38,706 nucleotides of DNA from Deltaproteobacteria bacterium (lineage in GTDB: Bacteria > Myxococcota_A > Polyangia > DRWM01 > JAAZOP01): the NCBI GenBank assembly GCA_016930215.1, contig JAFGHH010000046.1, positions 1-38,706 of the forward strand, in the 5' to 3' direction. Position numbers and translations under genes: made by a program. A model generated the notes under the pieces. The model did not search any database and was not told where the DNA came from. It saw only the letters and a program-made list of their open reading frames with translations. Below are positions 15,056 through 23,900 of this stretch, piece after piece (the first letter of the stretch is position 1; every line of letters starts with the position of its first letter).

Positions 15056-15084
15056 TTTCCCCCCGACGGCCGGAACGGTATACA
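15056..15084 (+). promoter_or_regulatory. Promoter-like stretch between the DUF72 gene and prmC
   Basis: TATACA (15079-15084) with a weak TTTCCC 17 bases upstream fits a promoter toward prmC. The same AT patch read on the minus strand offers TTGCCC-N17-TACCGT toward the DUF72 gene. Possibly a shared divergent promoter; neither direction is strong. Confidence 0.35.
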
Positions 15085-15133
15085 GTCGCGAGGGCGGGGG
15101 CAACCGGCGACGGGTGGCACGGTGAAGCCGCGA

Positions 15134-16066
15134 ATGGAGACGACGGGCGGGAACGGCAGCTGCGGCACAGGCGCGGCTGCGGCGGCGGTGCGGCCCGGCG
15201 AGGGCTCGTGGACCGTGCTCCGGATCGTGGCCTGGATCGCCGGCGACCTGGCCAGACGCGGCGTGCCCTCGGCGCGGCTCGACGCCGAGCTGCTCGTCGC
15301 CCACGCGCTGGGCACGAACCGCGTCGGCCTGTACGTGCGGCACGATGCGCCGTTGACGGAGCCCGAACGGGCGGCGGTGCGCGAGGTGCTCCGGCGCCGG
15401 CGCGCCGGCGAGCCCGTGGCCTACATCACGGGACACCGGGAGTTCTGGAACCTCGACCTGCGCGTCGACCGCCGCGTGCTCGTGCCGCGGCCCGAGACCG
15501 AGCTCCTGGTCGAGGAGGCGCTCGCCGCGCTGGCCGACGCCGCGGCCGCCTGGCGGGTGATCGACGTCGGCACCGGCTCGGGGGCGATCGCCGCGGTCGT
15601 CGCGACCCAGCGACCGGCGGCGCGCATCACCGCGCTCGACGTGTCGGACGAGGCGCTGGCCGTGGCTCGCGAGAACGTGGCGCGGCTCGGGCTGACCGAC
15701 CGCATCGAGCTGTGCGAGGCGGAGGGCTCGGCGTGGCTGGTGGAGCGGCCGTCGTCCTGCGACGCGGTGCTGGCGAACCTGCCGTACATCGCCACCGGCG
15801 AGTTCCCGGGGCTGCAGGTCGAGGTACGGGAGCACGAGCCGCGCGGGGCGCTGGACGGCGGACCCGACGGGCTGCGCGAGTTCCGCCGCGTGGTGCCGGC
15901 GGCGACGACGGCGCTGCGGCCCGGCGGCTTCCTCGGACTCGAGATCGGCGCGGACCAGGGCGAGGCGGTTCCGGCGCTGTGCGCGGCGGCGGGGCTGGTC
16001 GACGTCGCGGTGCGGCGGGACTACGCGAGCCGCTGCCGCGTCGTGACGGCGAGGCGCGCTTCGTGA
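15134..16066 (+). CDS. prmC: Release factor glutamine methyltransferase PrmC (HemK family)
   Basis: 310 residues. Transfers a methyl group from S-adenosylmethionine to the glutamine of the GGQ motif of peptide-chain release factors. Seen: an N-terminal helical domain (ARLDAELLVAHALG, RRRAGEPVAYITGHREFWNLDL), RRVLVPRPETELLVEEAL, the SAM loop VIDVGTGSGAIAAVVA, ALDVSDEALAVARENVARL, and the active-site loop as ANLPYI. The family consensus is NPPY, so one Pro is Leu here. ATG 15134 is chosen; GTG 15122 is an alternative with a 4-residue longer N terminus. The stop overlaps the next gene's GTG, so they are coupled. Confidence 0.88.
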   Translation: METTGGNGSCGTGAAAAAVRPGEGSWTVLRIVAWIAGDLARRGVPSARLDAELLVAHALGTNRVGLYVRHDAPLTEPERAAVREVLRRRRAGEPVAYITGHREFWNLDLRVDRRVLVPRPETELLVEEALAALADAAAAWRVIDVGTGSGAIAAVVATQRPAARITALDVSDEALAVARENVARLGLTDRIELCEAEGSAWLVERPSSCDAVLANLPYIATGEFPGLQVEVREHEPRGALDGGPDGLREFRRVVPAATTALRPGGFLGLEIGADQGEAVPALCAAAGLVDVAVRRDYASRCRVVTARRAS

Positions 16067-16641
16067 GCGGACGACGGGCCGCAACGGGCGCGCTGGCGGC
16101 ACTGGCGCTGCTGGCGTCCGCGCCGGACGCGCGGGCCTGGGACGCCGAGTGGCAGGCGGGACCCGAGGCGGGCGGCGGCTTCGTGCTCGACGACCAGGGC
16201 GTCGTCGGCGAGGCGATCGCCTGGCTCGCCCTCCAGGCCAACGTCCAGCTGCTCCGCTCGATCAGCAGCGACCTCGGGCTCGGCTTCGCCCTGCGGGTCG
16301 GAACCCGCGACTTCGGCGACCTGGTGGTCCTCGGCGGCGTGGAGGGGCTGTTCCCCGTCATCGATGCGTTCCCGATCGTGCTGTCCGCCGGCGCCGGGCT
16401 CGATTGCCTGACCGGCGAGGGCTTGTGGTACGCGCGGCTCTGGTGGGGGGCGCGGAGCCACAACCAGCTCTCGCCCTACGCCACGGCGTTCGGCCTGTTC
16501 GTCGAGTACCAGCGGGCGATCGATGGAACCGACGCGCCCGTGCTGCTGTTCGGTGCCACCGTCGACGGCTACGCGCTGCTGTGGCCGTTCATGTGGCTCT
16601 ACGAGTTGCTGGCCGTGGACCAGGGACCGGCGGTGGTGTAG
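16063..16641 (+). CDS. Small exported protein, possibly outer-membrane
   Basis: 192 residues, not recognised as a named family. It begins with a signal peptide (basic start, LAALALLASAPDARA ending in AxA before WDAEW). The mature part is rich in Gly, aromatic residues and alternating hydrophobic strands (LGLGFALRVGTRDF, PIVLSAGAGLDCL, YARLWWGAR, YATAFGLFVEYQRAI), as in small outer-membrane beta-barrels. The GTG start sits within the GTGA overlap with the prmC stop, so expression follows prmC. The last residues are hydrophobic but do not end in the usual aromatic residue. Location inferred. Confidence 0.6.
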   Translation: MSGRRAATGALAALALLASAPDARAWDAEWQAGPEAGGGFVLDDQGVVGEAIAWLALQANVQLLRSISSDLGLGFALRVGTRDFGDLVVLGGVEGLFPVIDAFPIVLSAGAGLDCLTGEGLWYARLWWGARSHNQLSPYATAFGLFVEYQRAIDGTDAPVLLFGATVDGYALLWPFMWLYELLAVDQGPAVV

Positions 16642-16644
16642 GGT
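16616..16644 (+). promoter_or_regulatory. Promoter of the tandem receiver gene, short leader
   Basis: TGGACC and TAGGGT are 17 bases apart; the -10 box starts with the stop codon of the previous gene and ends 9 bases before the ATG. The transcript would have a leader of only a few bases or none. Confidence 0.4.
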
Positions 16645-16653
16645 GGGTGCCGC

Positions 16654-17667
16654 ATGAGCCTGGACCTGCTGATCGTCGACGCGCACGAGCGGGATCGCGT
16701 GGGGATCGTCTCGTTCTTCGAGCGGCAGGGACATCGGGTGACGGTGACGGACGACGCGCGCGAGGGCCAGTCGCTGGTGCGCGAGCGGTTCTTCCCCCTG
16801 GTGCTGGTGGATGTCGACGTGGAACCCTGGGGCGGTCTGGAGTTCGTGACCTTCGTGCGCGGGCAGTCGCCGCGCTCCGAGGTCGCGCTGCTCACGGTGC
16901 GCCGGTCCTGGGACGTGGCGGTGGGCGGCTACCGGCGCGGGGCGGTGGAGGTGGTGTTCAAGGACCAGAGCGACGCGACGCGGCTGACCGAGCTGGTCGA
17001 GCGCGCGGCGCGGCGCTGGGCCGGCGACGGCGCCGGTGCCGGTTCGGAGAACCTGCCGGCCGAGGCCAAGCAGCTGCTGGACGAGATGCTGGCGCGGATG
17101 CTGGACATGTCGCAGCACGTTCCGGCCACGCAGAGCCGGCTGGAGACGATGCCGCAGGGCAGCGTGCGGGTGGCGGTGGTCGACCACGAGCCGCGCGTGC
17201 ACCAGGCGATCGCCGCGGCAGCGACCGCGAGCCGCGGCTCCGCGGCGGCGTTCGAGGTGTCGGCGTTGCCGAGCGGCGGCGCCGCGCTCGACGCGCTCTC
17301 CGGCGCTCCCCCCGACGTGCTCGTCGCGCGCGACGACCTGCTGGACCTGCCGGGAACGACGCTCGTGGCCGGGCTGTACGAACGGTCGCCGGAGCTGCTG
17401 GCGGTGGTCTATGGGGCGGGGCCGGGCGGCGGGGCGCAGGCGACGATCTACGAGGAGGGGCATGCCGTGCGGACCGTCCGCCCGCTCGCCGACCCGGCGC
17501 CGCTGGTGCGCGAGGTGTGCACGCTGGTGGAGCGCGCCGCGGCGTCGGTGGCGCGTCGGCGCCTGATGGACCTGTTCCGGCTCGAGCATTCGGACCTGCT
17601 GCGGCGCTACGGCGTGCTGCGCGGGCGACTCGACGAGGAGGCGCGGGCGCGCGGCGGCGGCGGGTGA
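16654..17667 (+). CDS. Tandem receiver-domain protein without an output domain
   Basis: 337 residues. The first receiver domain (1-120) has the acidic pair near Asp9, a phosphoacceptor strand LVLVDVDVEPWGG (Asp53 or Asp55), LLTVRR, and the lysine loop VVFKDQS. The spacing around the acceptor is one residue longer than usual, so phosphorylation is not certain. A helical linker (120-165) leads to a second receiver-like domain, VRVAVVDHEPRVHQAI through VLVARDDLLDLPG, in which the lysine position reads RTVRPL, so it is probably a non-phosphorylated pseudo-receiver. A Gly/Arg-rich tail ends the protein. There is no DNA-binding or enzymatic output and no kinase gene nearby; it may work by protein contact. 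Confidence 0.7.
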   Translation: MSLDLLIVDAHERDRVGIVSFFERQGHRVTVTDDAREGQSLVRERFFPLVLVDVDVEPWGGLEFVTFVRGQSPRSEVALLTVRRSWDVAVGGYRRGAVEVVFKDQSDATRLTELVERAARRWAGDGAGAGSENLPAEAKQLLDEMLARMLDMSQHVPATQSRLETMPQGSVRVAVVDHEPRVHQAIAAAATASRGSAAAFEVSALPSGGAALDALSGAPPDVLVARDDLLDLPGTTLVAGLYERSPELLAVVYGAGPGGGAQATIYEEGHAVRTVRPLADPAPLVREVCTLVERAAASVARRRLMDLFRLEHSDLLRRYGVLRGRLDEEARARGGGG

Positions 17668-17687
17668 CGTCCGCGCGATGCCGGCGG

Positions 17688-17716
17688 TTGCAGGCCGGGG
17701 TCGCCCGTGACATCAT
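17688..17716 (+). promoter_or_regulatory. Promoter of the M29-like peptidase gene
   Basis: TTGCAG and CATCAT are 17 bases apart; the RNA would start near 17723, leaving a 24-base leader that contains the GGGAGG ribosome site of the ATG at 17747. Confidence 0.5.
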
Positions 17717-17746
17717 CGGCAGGTCCGTCGGGGAGGGAATCGACCG

Positions 17747-18820
17747 ATGCCGGACCGTCAGGAGATCCTCAAGGGCACCGACCCCTCGTTGGTGCCGGCC
17801 GGGCGCATGGCGCTGGAGGTCTGTCTCGCGGTCACGCCGCAGGACGTGGTGACCTTCGTCGCCGACGAGGGCTGCCTCCCCGTCATCGCCTCGATGCTGC
17901 AGGCCGCCGAGAACCTCGGTCTGCAGAACAGGGCCTTCCTGCTCGAACGCTGGGGCAAGCGGCCGCTGGGGAAGTTCCCCGGCGAGATCGTCGCCGCGTT
18001 CGAGACCTCGCAGGTCACCGTGCTGGCGGTGGCGCCGCTGGCGGGCGAGCTGAAGGCGCGCCTGCAGCTCCTGGAGCTCGTCCCGCGCAGGCAGTTGCGC
18101 CACGCGCACCTGATCCGCGTCGGGGCCGAGGCGTTCCGCGTGGGCATGCGGGCCGACTACCGGGCGGTCGATGGGCTCCAGGAACGGCTGCTCGCCGTGC
18201 TGCCCACCGCGGCGCGCGTGCACGTCACCTCCCCCGGCGGCACGTCGCTCGACGTGACCTTCGACCCCCATCATCGCTGGGTCAAGTCCAACGGCCTCAT
18301 TCGCCCGGGCAAGTGGCAGAACCTGCCCTCCGGCCAGGTCTACACCTGTCCGGCCACCGTCGACGGCACGTACGTCGTCGACAAGACGATCGGCGACTGG
18401 TTCGCCTCGAAGTATCCCGATCTGTCCGAGTTCCCGGTGACGCTGGAGTTCGCGGCGGGCCGGCTGCGCGACGTCCGGTCGGACAACGCCACCCTGGCGC
18501 GCGAGCTGTTCCTGTTCGTGCGCAGCAACGAGAACGGCGATCGGGTCGGCGAGTTCGGCGTCGGCACCAATCCGTGGCTGCACTTCATCAGCGGCGAGCA
18601 CACCTTCGACGAGAACGTCCCCGGCGTGCACCTCGCCCTGGGCGACCCGTTCGGCCACGAGACCGGGGCGACCTGGACGTCGAAGACCCGGGTCTCCGTG
18701 ATCGGCACTCGGATGTCGATGGAGGCCGACGGCCGGCTGTTGATGGACCAGGGCGTCTACGTGCCCGAGATCCTGGGCGACGTGCGCGTCCCGGCCCCGG
18801 AGCCCGGCGCCGTCGGGTGA
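17747..18820 (+). CDS. M29 aminopeptidase / NicX-like metalloenzyme
   Basis: 357 residues, cytosolic. The C-terminal half has the strand order of the M29 aminopeptidase family and the related 2,5-dihydroxypyridine dioxygenase NicX: a VTSPGGTSLDVTFD strand, PSGQVYTCPATVDGTYVVDKTIG, then GEFGVGTNPWL (metal-binding Glu) and VHLALGDPFGHETGATWTSKT (His and later Asp/His ligands). Either a peptidase or a ring-cleaving dioxygenase is possible; the motifs alone do not decide. The gene has its own promoter and a GGGAGG ribosome site. Family call good, substrate open. Confidence 0.72.
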   Translation: MPDRQEILKGTDPSLVPAGRMALEVCLAVTPQDVVTFVADEGCLPVIASMLQAAENLGLQNRAFLLERWGKRPLGKFPGEIVAAFETSQVTVLAVAPLAGELKARLQLLELVPRRQLRHAHLIRVGAEAFRVGMRADYRAVDGLQERLLAVLPTAARVHVTSPGGTSLDVTFDPHHRWVKSNGLIRPGKWQNLPSGQVYTCPATVDGTYVVDKTIGDWFASKYPDLSEFPVTLEFAAGRLRDVRSDNATLARELFLFVRSNENGDRVGEFGVGTNPWLHFISGEHTFDENVPGVHLALGDPFGHETGATWTSKTRVSVIGTRMSMEADGRLLMDQGVYVPEILGDVRVPAPEPGAVG

Positions 18821-18894
18821 ATACGGGCCCCCTGCCGCGGGTCGAAACGACCGCTCGAACCCGTCGCCGGGGGGCGGCGGTCCTGGAGGTGGGC

Positions 18895-19515
18895 ATGCTG
18901 ATTCGGAACTCCCGCGCCTTCCCGCTCCTGCTCGCGTGCGGCATCCTGTTCTCGACCGTGCCTGCGGCCGCCGACGGTGCGGAGGCGGAAACGAGGGTTC
19001 GCCAGGCCAACGAGCGGCTGCGCGAGCTCCTGCGCGACACGCCCGACGCCGCCGAGATCGGCGAGCTCGTCGATGGCCTGCTCGACTACGAGGGGCTCGC
19101 GCAGCGCGCGCTGTCCACGCACTGGGACCGGCTGACGCAGGCGCAGAAGGACGAGTTCCTCAACCTGTTCAAGGCGCTGGTCGCCAAGAGCTACCGCGAC
19201 AACCTGAAGGACACGCTCGACAACATCGCGATCGATTTCCTCGGCTGGGAGCAGACGACGGCCGACTCGGTGGTGGTCAAGACGAAGGTCCGCAAGCTGC
19301 AGACGCGACGCAACCGGCGGGCCGAGATCGCGATCCACTACGAGATGCGGCTGGTGTCCGGCACCTGGAAGATGATCGACGTCACGACCGACGGCGTCAG
19401 CCTGGTGCAGTCCTACCGCGACTCGTTCAACAACATCATCGGCGGCGCCCAGACGTTCGAGGCCGGCTGGGCCGACCTGATCGGCCGGATGCGCCGCAAG
19501 CTGGACGGCGAGTAG
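18895..19515 (+). CDS. MlaC/Ttg2D-like periplasmic phospholipid-binding protein
   Basis: 206 residues with a signal peptide (FPLLLACGILFSTVPAAADG). The mature part follows the MlaC family: RQANERLRELLRD, LLDYEGLAQRALSTHWDRLTQAQKDEFLNLFKALVAKSYRDNL, VVVKTKV, a WKMIDVTTDGVSLVQSYRDSFNNII block and a closing helix. MlaC carries phospholipids between the outer-membrane MlaA complex and the inner-membrane MlaFEDB ABC transporter. None of those partners is in the window, so it is an orphan copy here. The ATG is preceded by GGAGG; the gene is 74 bases behind the peptidase gene and convergent with the TPR lipoprotein gene. Confidence 0.85.
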   Translation: MLIRNSRAFPLLLACGILFSTVPAAADGAEAETRVRQANERLRELLRDTPDAAEIGELVDGLLDYEGLAQRALSTHWDRLTQAQKDEFLNLFKALVAKSYRDNLKDTLDNIAIDFLGWEQTTADSVVVKTKVRKLQTRRNRRAEIAIHYEMRLVSGTWKMIDVTTDGVSLVQSYRDSFNNIIGGAQTFEAGWADLIGRMRRKLDGE

Positions 19516-19540
19516 GCTTCCACCTCCGTCGGGTCCCGCG

Positions 19541-19554
19541 ACCGGCGCGCCGGT
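19541..19554. terminator. GC palindrome between convergent genes
   Basis: ACCGGCGCGCCGGT is a perfect 14-base palindrome in the 48-base gap between the MlaC-like and TPR lipoprotein genes. Its position suits a two-way transcription end, but the loop is short and there is no U tract on either side. Confidence 0.35.
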
Positions 19555-19563
19555 GTCGCCGCG

Positions 19564-20745
19564 TCACGGCGCCCCGAGCTGTCGGGCCAGTTCGGCCGTC
19601 GCCGGGTGCCCGGGAAAGCGCTGCTGGATGAACTCCAGCTGCTGGGCGGCCTCGGCGGTCTTGCCGGCGAGGAACAGGATGCGCGCCAGCTCGAGTCGCG
19701 TCTGCGGATGGCCGGGCACCAGCGCCACCGCCTGGAACTGGAGCGTCTCGGCGCGGGCCAGATCGCCCGCGGCCCGTGCCAGGCGGGCCTGCCCCTCCAG
19801 CCCGTCCGGTACCTGCGGGTCCACCGTCGCCGCTTGCCGGTAGTACTGCTCCGCCGCCGCCGCGTCCCCGCGCGCCTCGGCGACACGCCCCAGTCCGGCG
19901 CGCGCCTCGGCGAACGTGCCGTCGGCCTCGACCGCTTCCTGGAAGCGCGCGGCGGCCTCGTCGAGCCGGTCCTCGGCCAGGTCGATCCGGCCGAGGACGA
20001 CGAGAGCGTCGGCCCAACCCGGTTGGCGCCGCAGCGCCTCCTCGGCAGCGGCGCGGGCGGCCGCGAGCTCGCCGGCGTCGAGCAGGGCCGCGCCGAGCTG
20101 CAGGTGGGCGTTGGCCCACGCCGCGTCCAACTCGGCGGCGCGGCGGAGTGAGGCCGCGGCCTCGCCCGCTCGGCCCCACTCGAGCTGCAGCAACCCGGTC
20201 TGCAGCGGCGGCTCCGCGGCGGTCGGGTCGAGTCGCGCCGCCTCGTCGAACAGCGACAGCGCCTCGCTCGGTGCGCCGTGCCACCGCGCGATCACGCCGA
20301 GCCGCAGCGGAGGAAGGTACCAGGCGGGATCGGCGGCGGCGGCCCGACGGTACGTCTCGCGGGCGGCATCGATTTCGCCGAGCGCGAACAGTGCTTCGCC
20401 GAGGGCGGCCTGGGCGCAGGCCCAGTCCGGTCGGGTGTCGGCGGCGCGCCGCGCCGGCGTCCGCGCCTCGGCGGCCCGTCCCTGGCCCAGGGCCGCCATC
20501 GCCAGGGCGAGATCGGCCTCGGCAGCCGCCTCCGCCGGCAGCGTTCCGTCGCTCGTCGCCGTGCGGAACGCGGCGGCGGCACGCTGCCAGCGCTCGAGCG
20601 GAACGCGCTCGGACTGGCAGGCGGCGACCGTTTCGCGGGCCTCGGCGAGGGTCGGGCCTTCCTCCCGGGGTTCGACCGGGTCCGTCTGCGGCCCGCAGGC
20701 GGCGAGAAAGACTGTGATCACGGCGGGAAACGGGCAGCGGCGCAT
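19564..20745 (-). CDS. TPR-repeat lipoprotein
   Basis: 393 residues. A signal peptide ends in the lipobox LAAC with Cys17, so the protein is probably lipid-anchored. After a short linker come about nine tetratricopeptide repeats of 34 residues from about residue 60 to the end, with units such as ACAQAALGEALFALGEIDAA and AHLQLGAALLDAGELAAARA. TPR superhelices hold other proteins together. The ATG is preceded by AAGGAG. It is divergent from the giant TPR gene (194 bases apart), so the two may be co-regulated or act in one assembly, but this is inferred from position only. Confidence 0.85.
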   Translation of the reverse strand: MRRCPFPAVITVFLAACGPQTDPVEPREEGPTLAEARETVAACQSERVPLERWQRAAAAFRTATSDGTLPAEAAAEADLALAMAALGQGRAAEARTPARRAADTRPDWACAQAALGEALFALGEIDAARETYRRAAAADPAWYLPPLRLGVIARWHGAPSEALSLFDEAARLDPTAAEPPLQTGLLQLEWGRAGEAAASLRRAAELDAAWANAHLQLGAALLDAGELAAARAAAEEALRRQPGWADALVVLGRIDLAEDRLDEAAARFQEAVEADGTFAEARAGLGRVAEARGDAAAAEQYYRQAATVDPQVPDGLEGQARLARAAGDLARAETLQFQAVALVPGHPQTRLELARILFLAGKTAEAAQQLEFIQQRFPGHPATAELARQLGAP

Positions 20746-20827
20746 CGTTGCTCCTTTCACATCCGCCTTCGCGTGTAGCGCATTCGCACGGGCGCGCGCA
20801 ACGTCGAATTCAACTGCTCGATCCCCC

Positions 20828-20856
20828 TTGCGGGGCTTGGGGGGCTTCCGTATCAT
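20828..20856 (+). promoter_or_regulatory. Promoter of the giant TPR gene
   Basis: TTGCGG and TATCAT (5 of 6 of the -10 consensus) are exactly 17 bases apart. Transcription would start near 20863, giving a leader of about 77 bases. Confidence 0.6.
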
Positions 20857-20939
20857 CGGCCCCTGCCGAGGGTGCGGACCGCGGAATTCGATCGCTTTTC
20901 GAGGGGTCGCAGCGTCCGTGTCGCGAAGGAGGTTTCGTG

Positions 20940-23900
20940 ATGTCAACCCAACTCCCCCAGCTGCTTTCCTCCCTGCTGCAGACGCCGGGTGACGAGTCGA
21001 CCTTGACGGCGATCCGCGAGTGGGCGGCGGCGGGACCCGCTGCCGGGGACGCCGCGGAGGCGCTCTCGCGCGCGGAGACGGTCGTGGCGGAGTTGGGGAA
21101 GGCGGGGCGCTGGGGCGAGGCGGCCGCGCTGCTCGAGGCGTTGCTGCCGCTGGCGGAGGGCGAGCGGCGGGCCGAGCTGCTGGTGGCGCAGGGGCGCATC
21201 GAGGAGGAGTCGCTCTACGACGTGAAGAAGGCGCTGGCGACCTATCGCAAGGCACTGGATGCCTCGAGCGGACAGCCCGCGGCGACGGAGGCGGTGCAGC
21301 GGCTGGAACAGCTGGCGGCGGAGTGGAAGCGGATCGTCGAGCGGTTCGAGGAGGAGGCGGTTTCGGAGACCGAGCCGGCGCTCAAGAGCCAACTCTACCT
21401 GCGCGTGGCAGGGCTGGTGGAGTCGTTCGGGGGCAAGGCCAAGGAGCGCACCCCGGCGGTGCTCGGCCATCTGCAGAACGCGCTGCGGGCGAACCCCGCG
21501 AACCACGCCGCGGTGCAGATGCTGATCCGCGTGATGGGCCGGGCCAAGCGGCTCGACGACCTCGCCCCGCAGCTCGTGCAGCTGGCGGGCGAGGCGAAGG
21601 CCCGCGACGAGAAGGTCGCGCTGCTCAGCGAGGCGGCCAAGGCCTACGTGCGGCTCGAGCAGCCGGACAAGGCGGCCAAGCTGTACCAGGAGGTGCTCGG
21701 CCACGCCCCCGCGCACACCGCGGCGCTGTCGTTCCTCGTCGACTACTGCACGACCGTCGGCGACGCCGACCACCTCGTCGCGCTGTACGAGGAGATGCTC
21801 AAGACGCGGCCGAAGGGCGAGTCCGAGGTCGAGTTGCTGTTCCAGATCGGGATGGTGCACTGGCGGATGCGCAACGACGCGGCGACGGCCGAGGAGTACT
21901 TCCGGCGCATCCGCAAGACGAGCCCGGCGCACCCGGCTGCCCTGAATTTCTACCGGACGTTCTGCAAGGAGTCGGGCGACTTCACCCGCCTGCTCCAGAT
22001 CCTGCTCGAGGCGCAGCGCGCGGCGGAACACGACGACGAGAAGGTGCGCTACCTGCAGGAGATCGCCGAGCTGGCCGAACAGCGGCTGCAGAACGACGAG
22101 CGGGCGATCGAGGCCTTCAAGGGCGTGCTCAAGCTGCGCCCCGGCGACCGGACCGCCGCCGCACAGCTCAAGCGGCTGTACGGCAAGACCGAGAAGTGGA
22201 ACGCGCTGATCGATGTCTACAAGGGCGAGCTGGCCGCGGTCGAGGCCGGGGACGTCGCGGGGCGCTCGGCGTTGCTCGAGGAAATGGTCGCGATCTACCG
22301 GGATCACCTCCGCTCCGAGATGATGGTGATCAAGACCTGGCTCCAGGTCCTCGAGCTCGACGCGACCCACGCCGGCGCCTTCCAGGCCCTGCGCGAGATC
22401 TTCACGCAGGCCGGGCGCTGGAACGATCTGATCGCGCTGCTTACCCGGCGGGCCGAGGGCGCCGAGAGCAAGGACGAGAAGGTCGCCCTGTACCGCGAGA
22501 GCGCGACGATCTGGATGCAGCGCCTGAACAACCTCAACAACGCGGTCAAGCCGCTCGAGATGATCCGGCAGCTCGACCCCCGCGACCTCGAGACCAACGG
22601 CCTGCTCAAGGAGATCTACGGCAAGCGCCGCGCCTTCCCGGAGCTGTACGCGCTCCTCGTCGACGAGCTGCCCGACGTCCCGGCGGACCGGCGGGTCGAG
22701 CAGCTGACGCAGATCGCGCAGCTGGCCGGCGAGCGGCTCGACAAGCGCGAAGAGGCGATCCGGCTGTGGTGGGAGATCCTGGACCTCGACCCGGAACGCC
22801 AGGACGTCTTCGATATCATCGAGCGCCTCGCGGAACGGGCGAAGGACTTCGAGGAAGTGGCGCGGGTGGTCCGCAAGCGCATCGAGCGCGAGACGGCGGA
22901 GCAGGGCCGCGTACAGCTCCTGGGCAAGCTCGCCGTCATCTACCAGGACCGCCTGCGCGACCCCAAGCGGGCGGCCTCCGCCTACCAGGAGATCCTCGAG
23001 CTGCAGCCCGGGCATTCCAAGGCGATCCGCATGCTCAAGGAGTCGTTCCTCGCGGCCGGCGACTTCCCGGCCCTCGAGCGGCTGTACGAGTCCCAGAACG
23101 ACTGGGAAGGCCTCGTCGAGAGCCTCGGCGTGGCGGCCGACCGCACCGACGACCGGGCGCTGCGGATCGAACTGTCGTTCAAGGCGGCGCGCGTCTACGA
23201 GGAGCGCATCGAGCAGCCCGAGCGCGCCTTCCGGGCCTACGAGCGGGTGCTCGAGGTCGAGCCGCAGAACCGTGCGGCCGCCGAGGCGCTGGCGCGGATC
23301 TACGAGCGGCAGGAGGACTGGAAGGCGCTGGCCCGCGCCCTCACCGTGCTGGCCGACCTCGCCCGGACCCCGGACGACAAGCTGCCGCTCGCGCGGCGCC
23401 TTCGGGAGTTGTACGCCGAGCGGCTCCACGAGCCCGCGCGGGCCTTCGAGTGGGCCCGGCACTGCTACGAGCTCGCCCCGCGGGACGCCGACGTCGTCGC
23501 CGCGCTCGAACTGCATGCCGAGGAGCTGCGAGCGTTCGAGGACCTGCTGCGCCTGTTCGAGAAGCGGCTGCCCGAGGCCAAGGGGGAGGAGCGGGTCGAC
23601 CTGCTGCGCCGCATCGCCGGCATCCAGGCCTCGCGGCTCGGCGACGTCGATGCGGCCATCGAGGCCTACCGCAGGGTACTGCGCGAACACCCCGGCGCGG
23701 TCGAGGCCGTCCAGTCGCTCGAGCACCTGCTGCAGTCCTCCGGCAAGCTCGAGCTGCTCGCGTCGTTCTACCGCGAACGGCTGGAGGAGACCGCGGACGC
23801 TGCGCCCCGGTTGGCCTGGCTCGTCAAGCTCGCCGGGCTGCTCGACGAGGGACTCGATCGGACCGACGAGGCCGTCCAGACCTGGCGCCAGATCCTGGAC

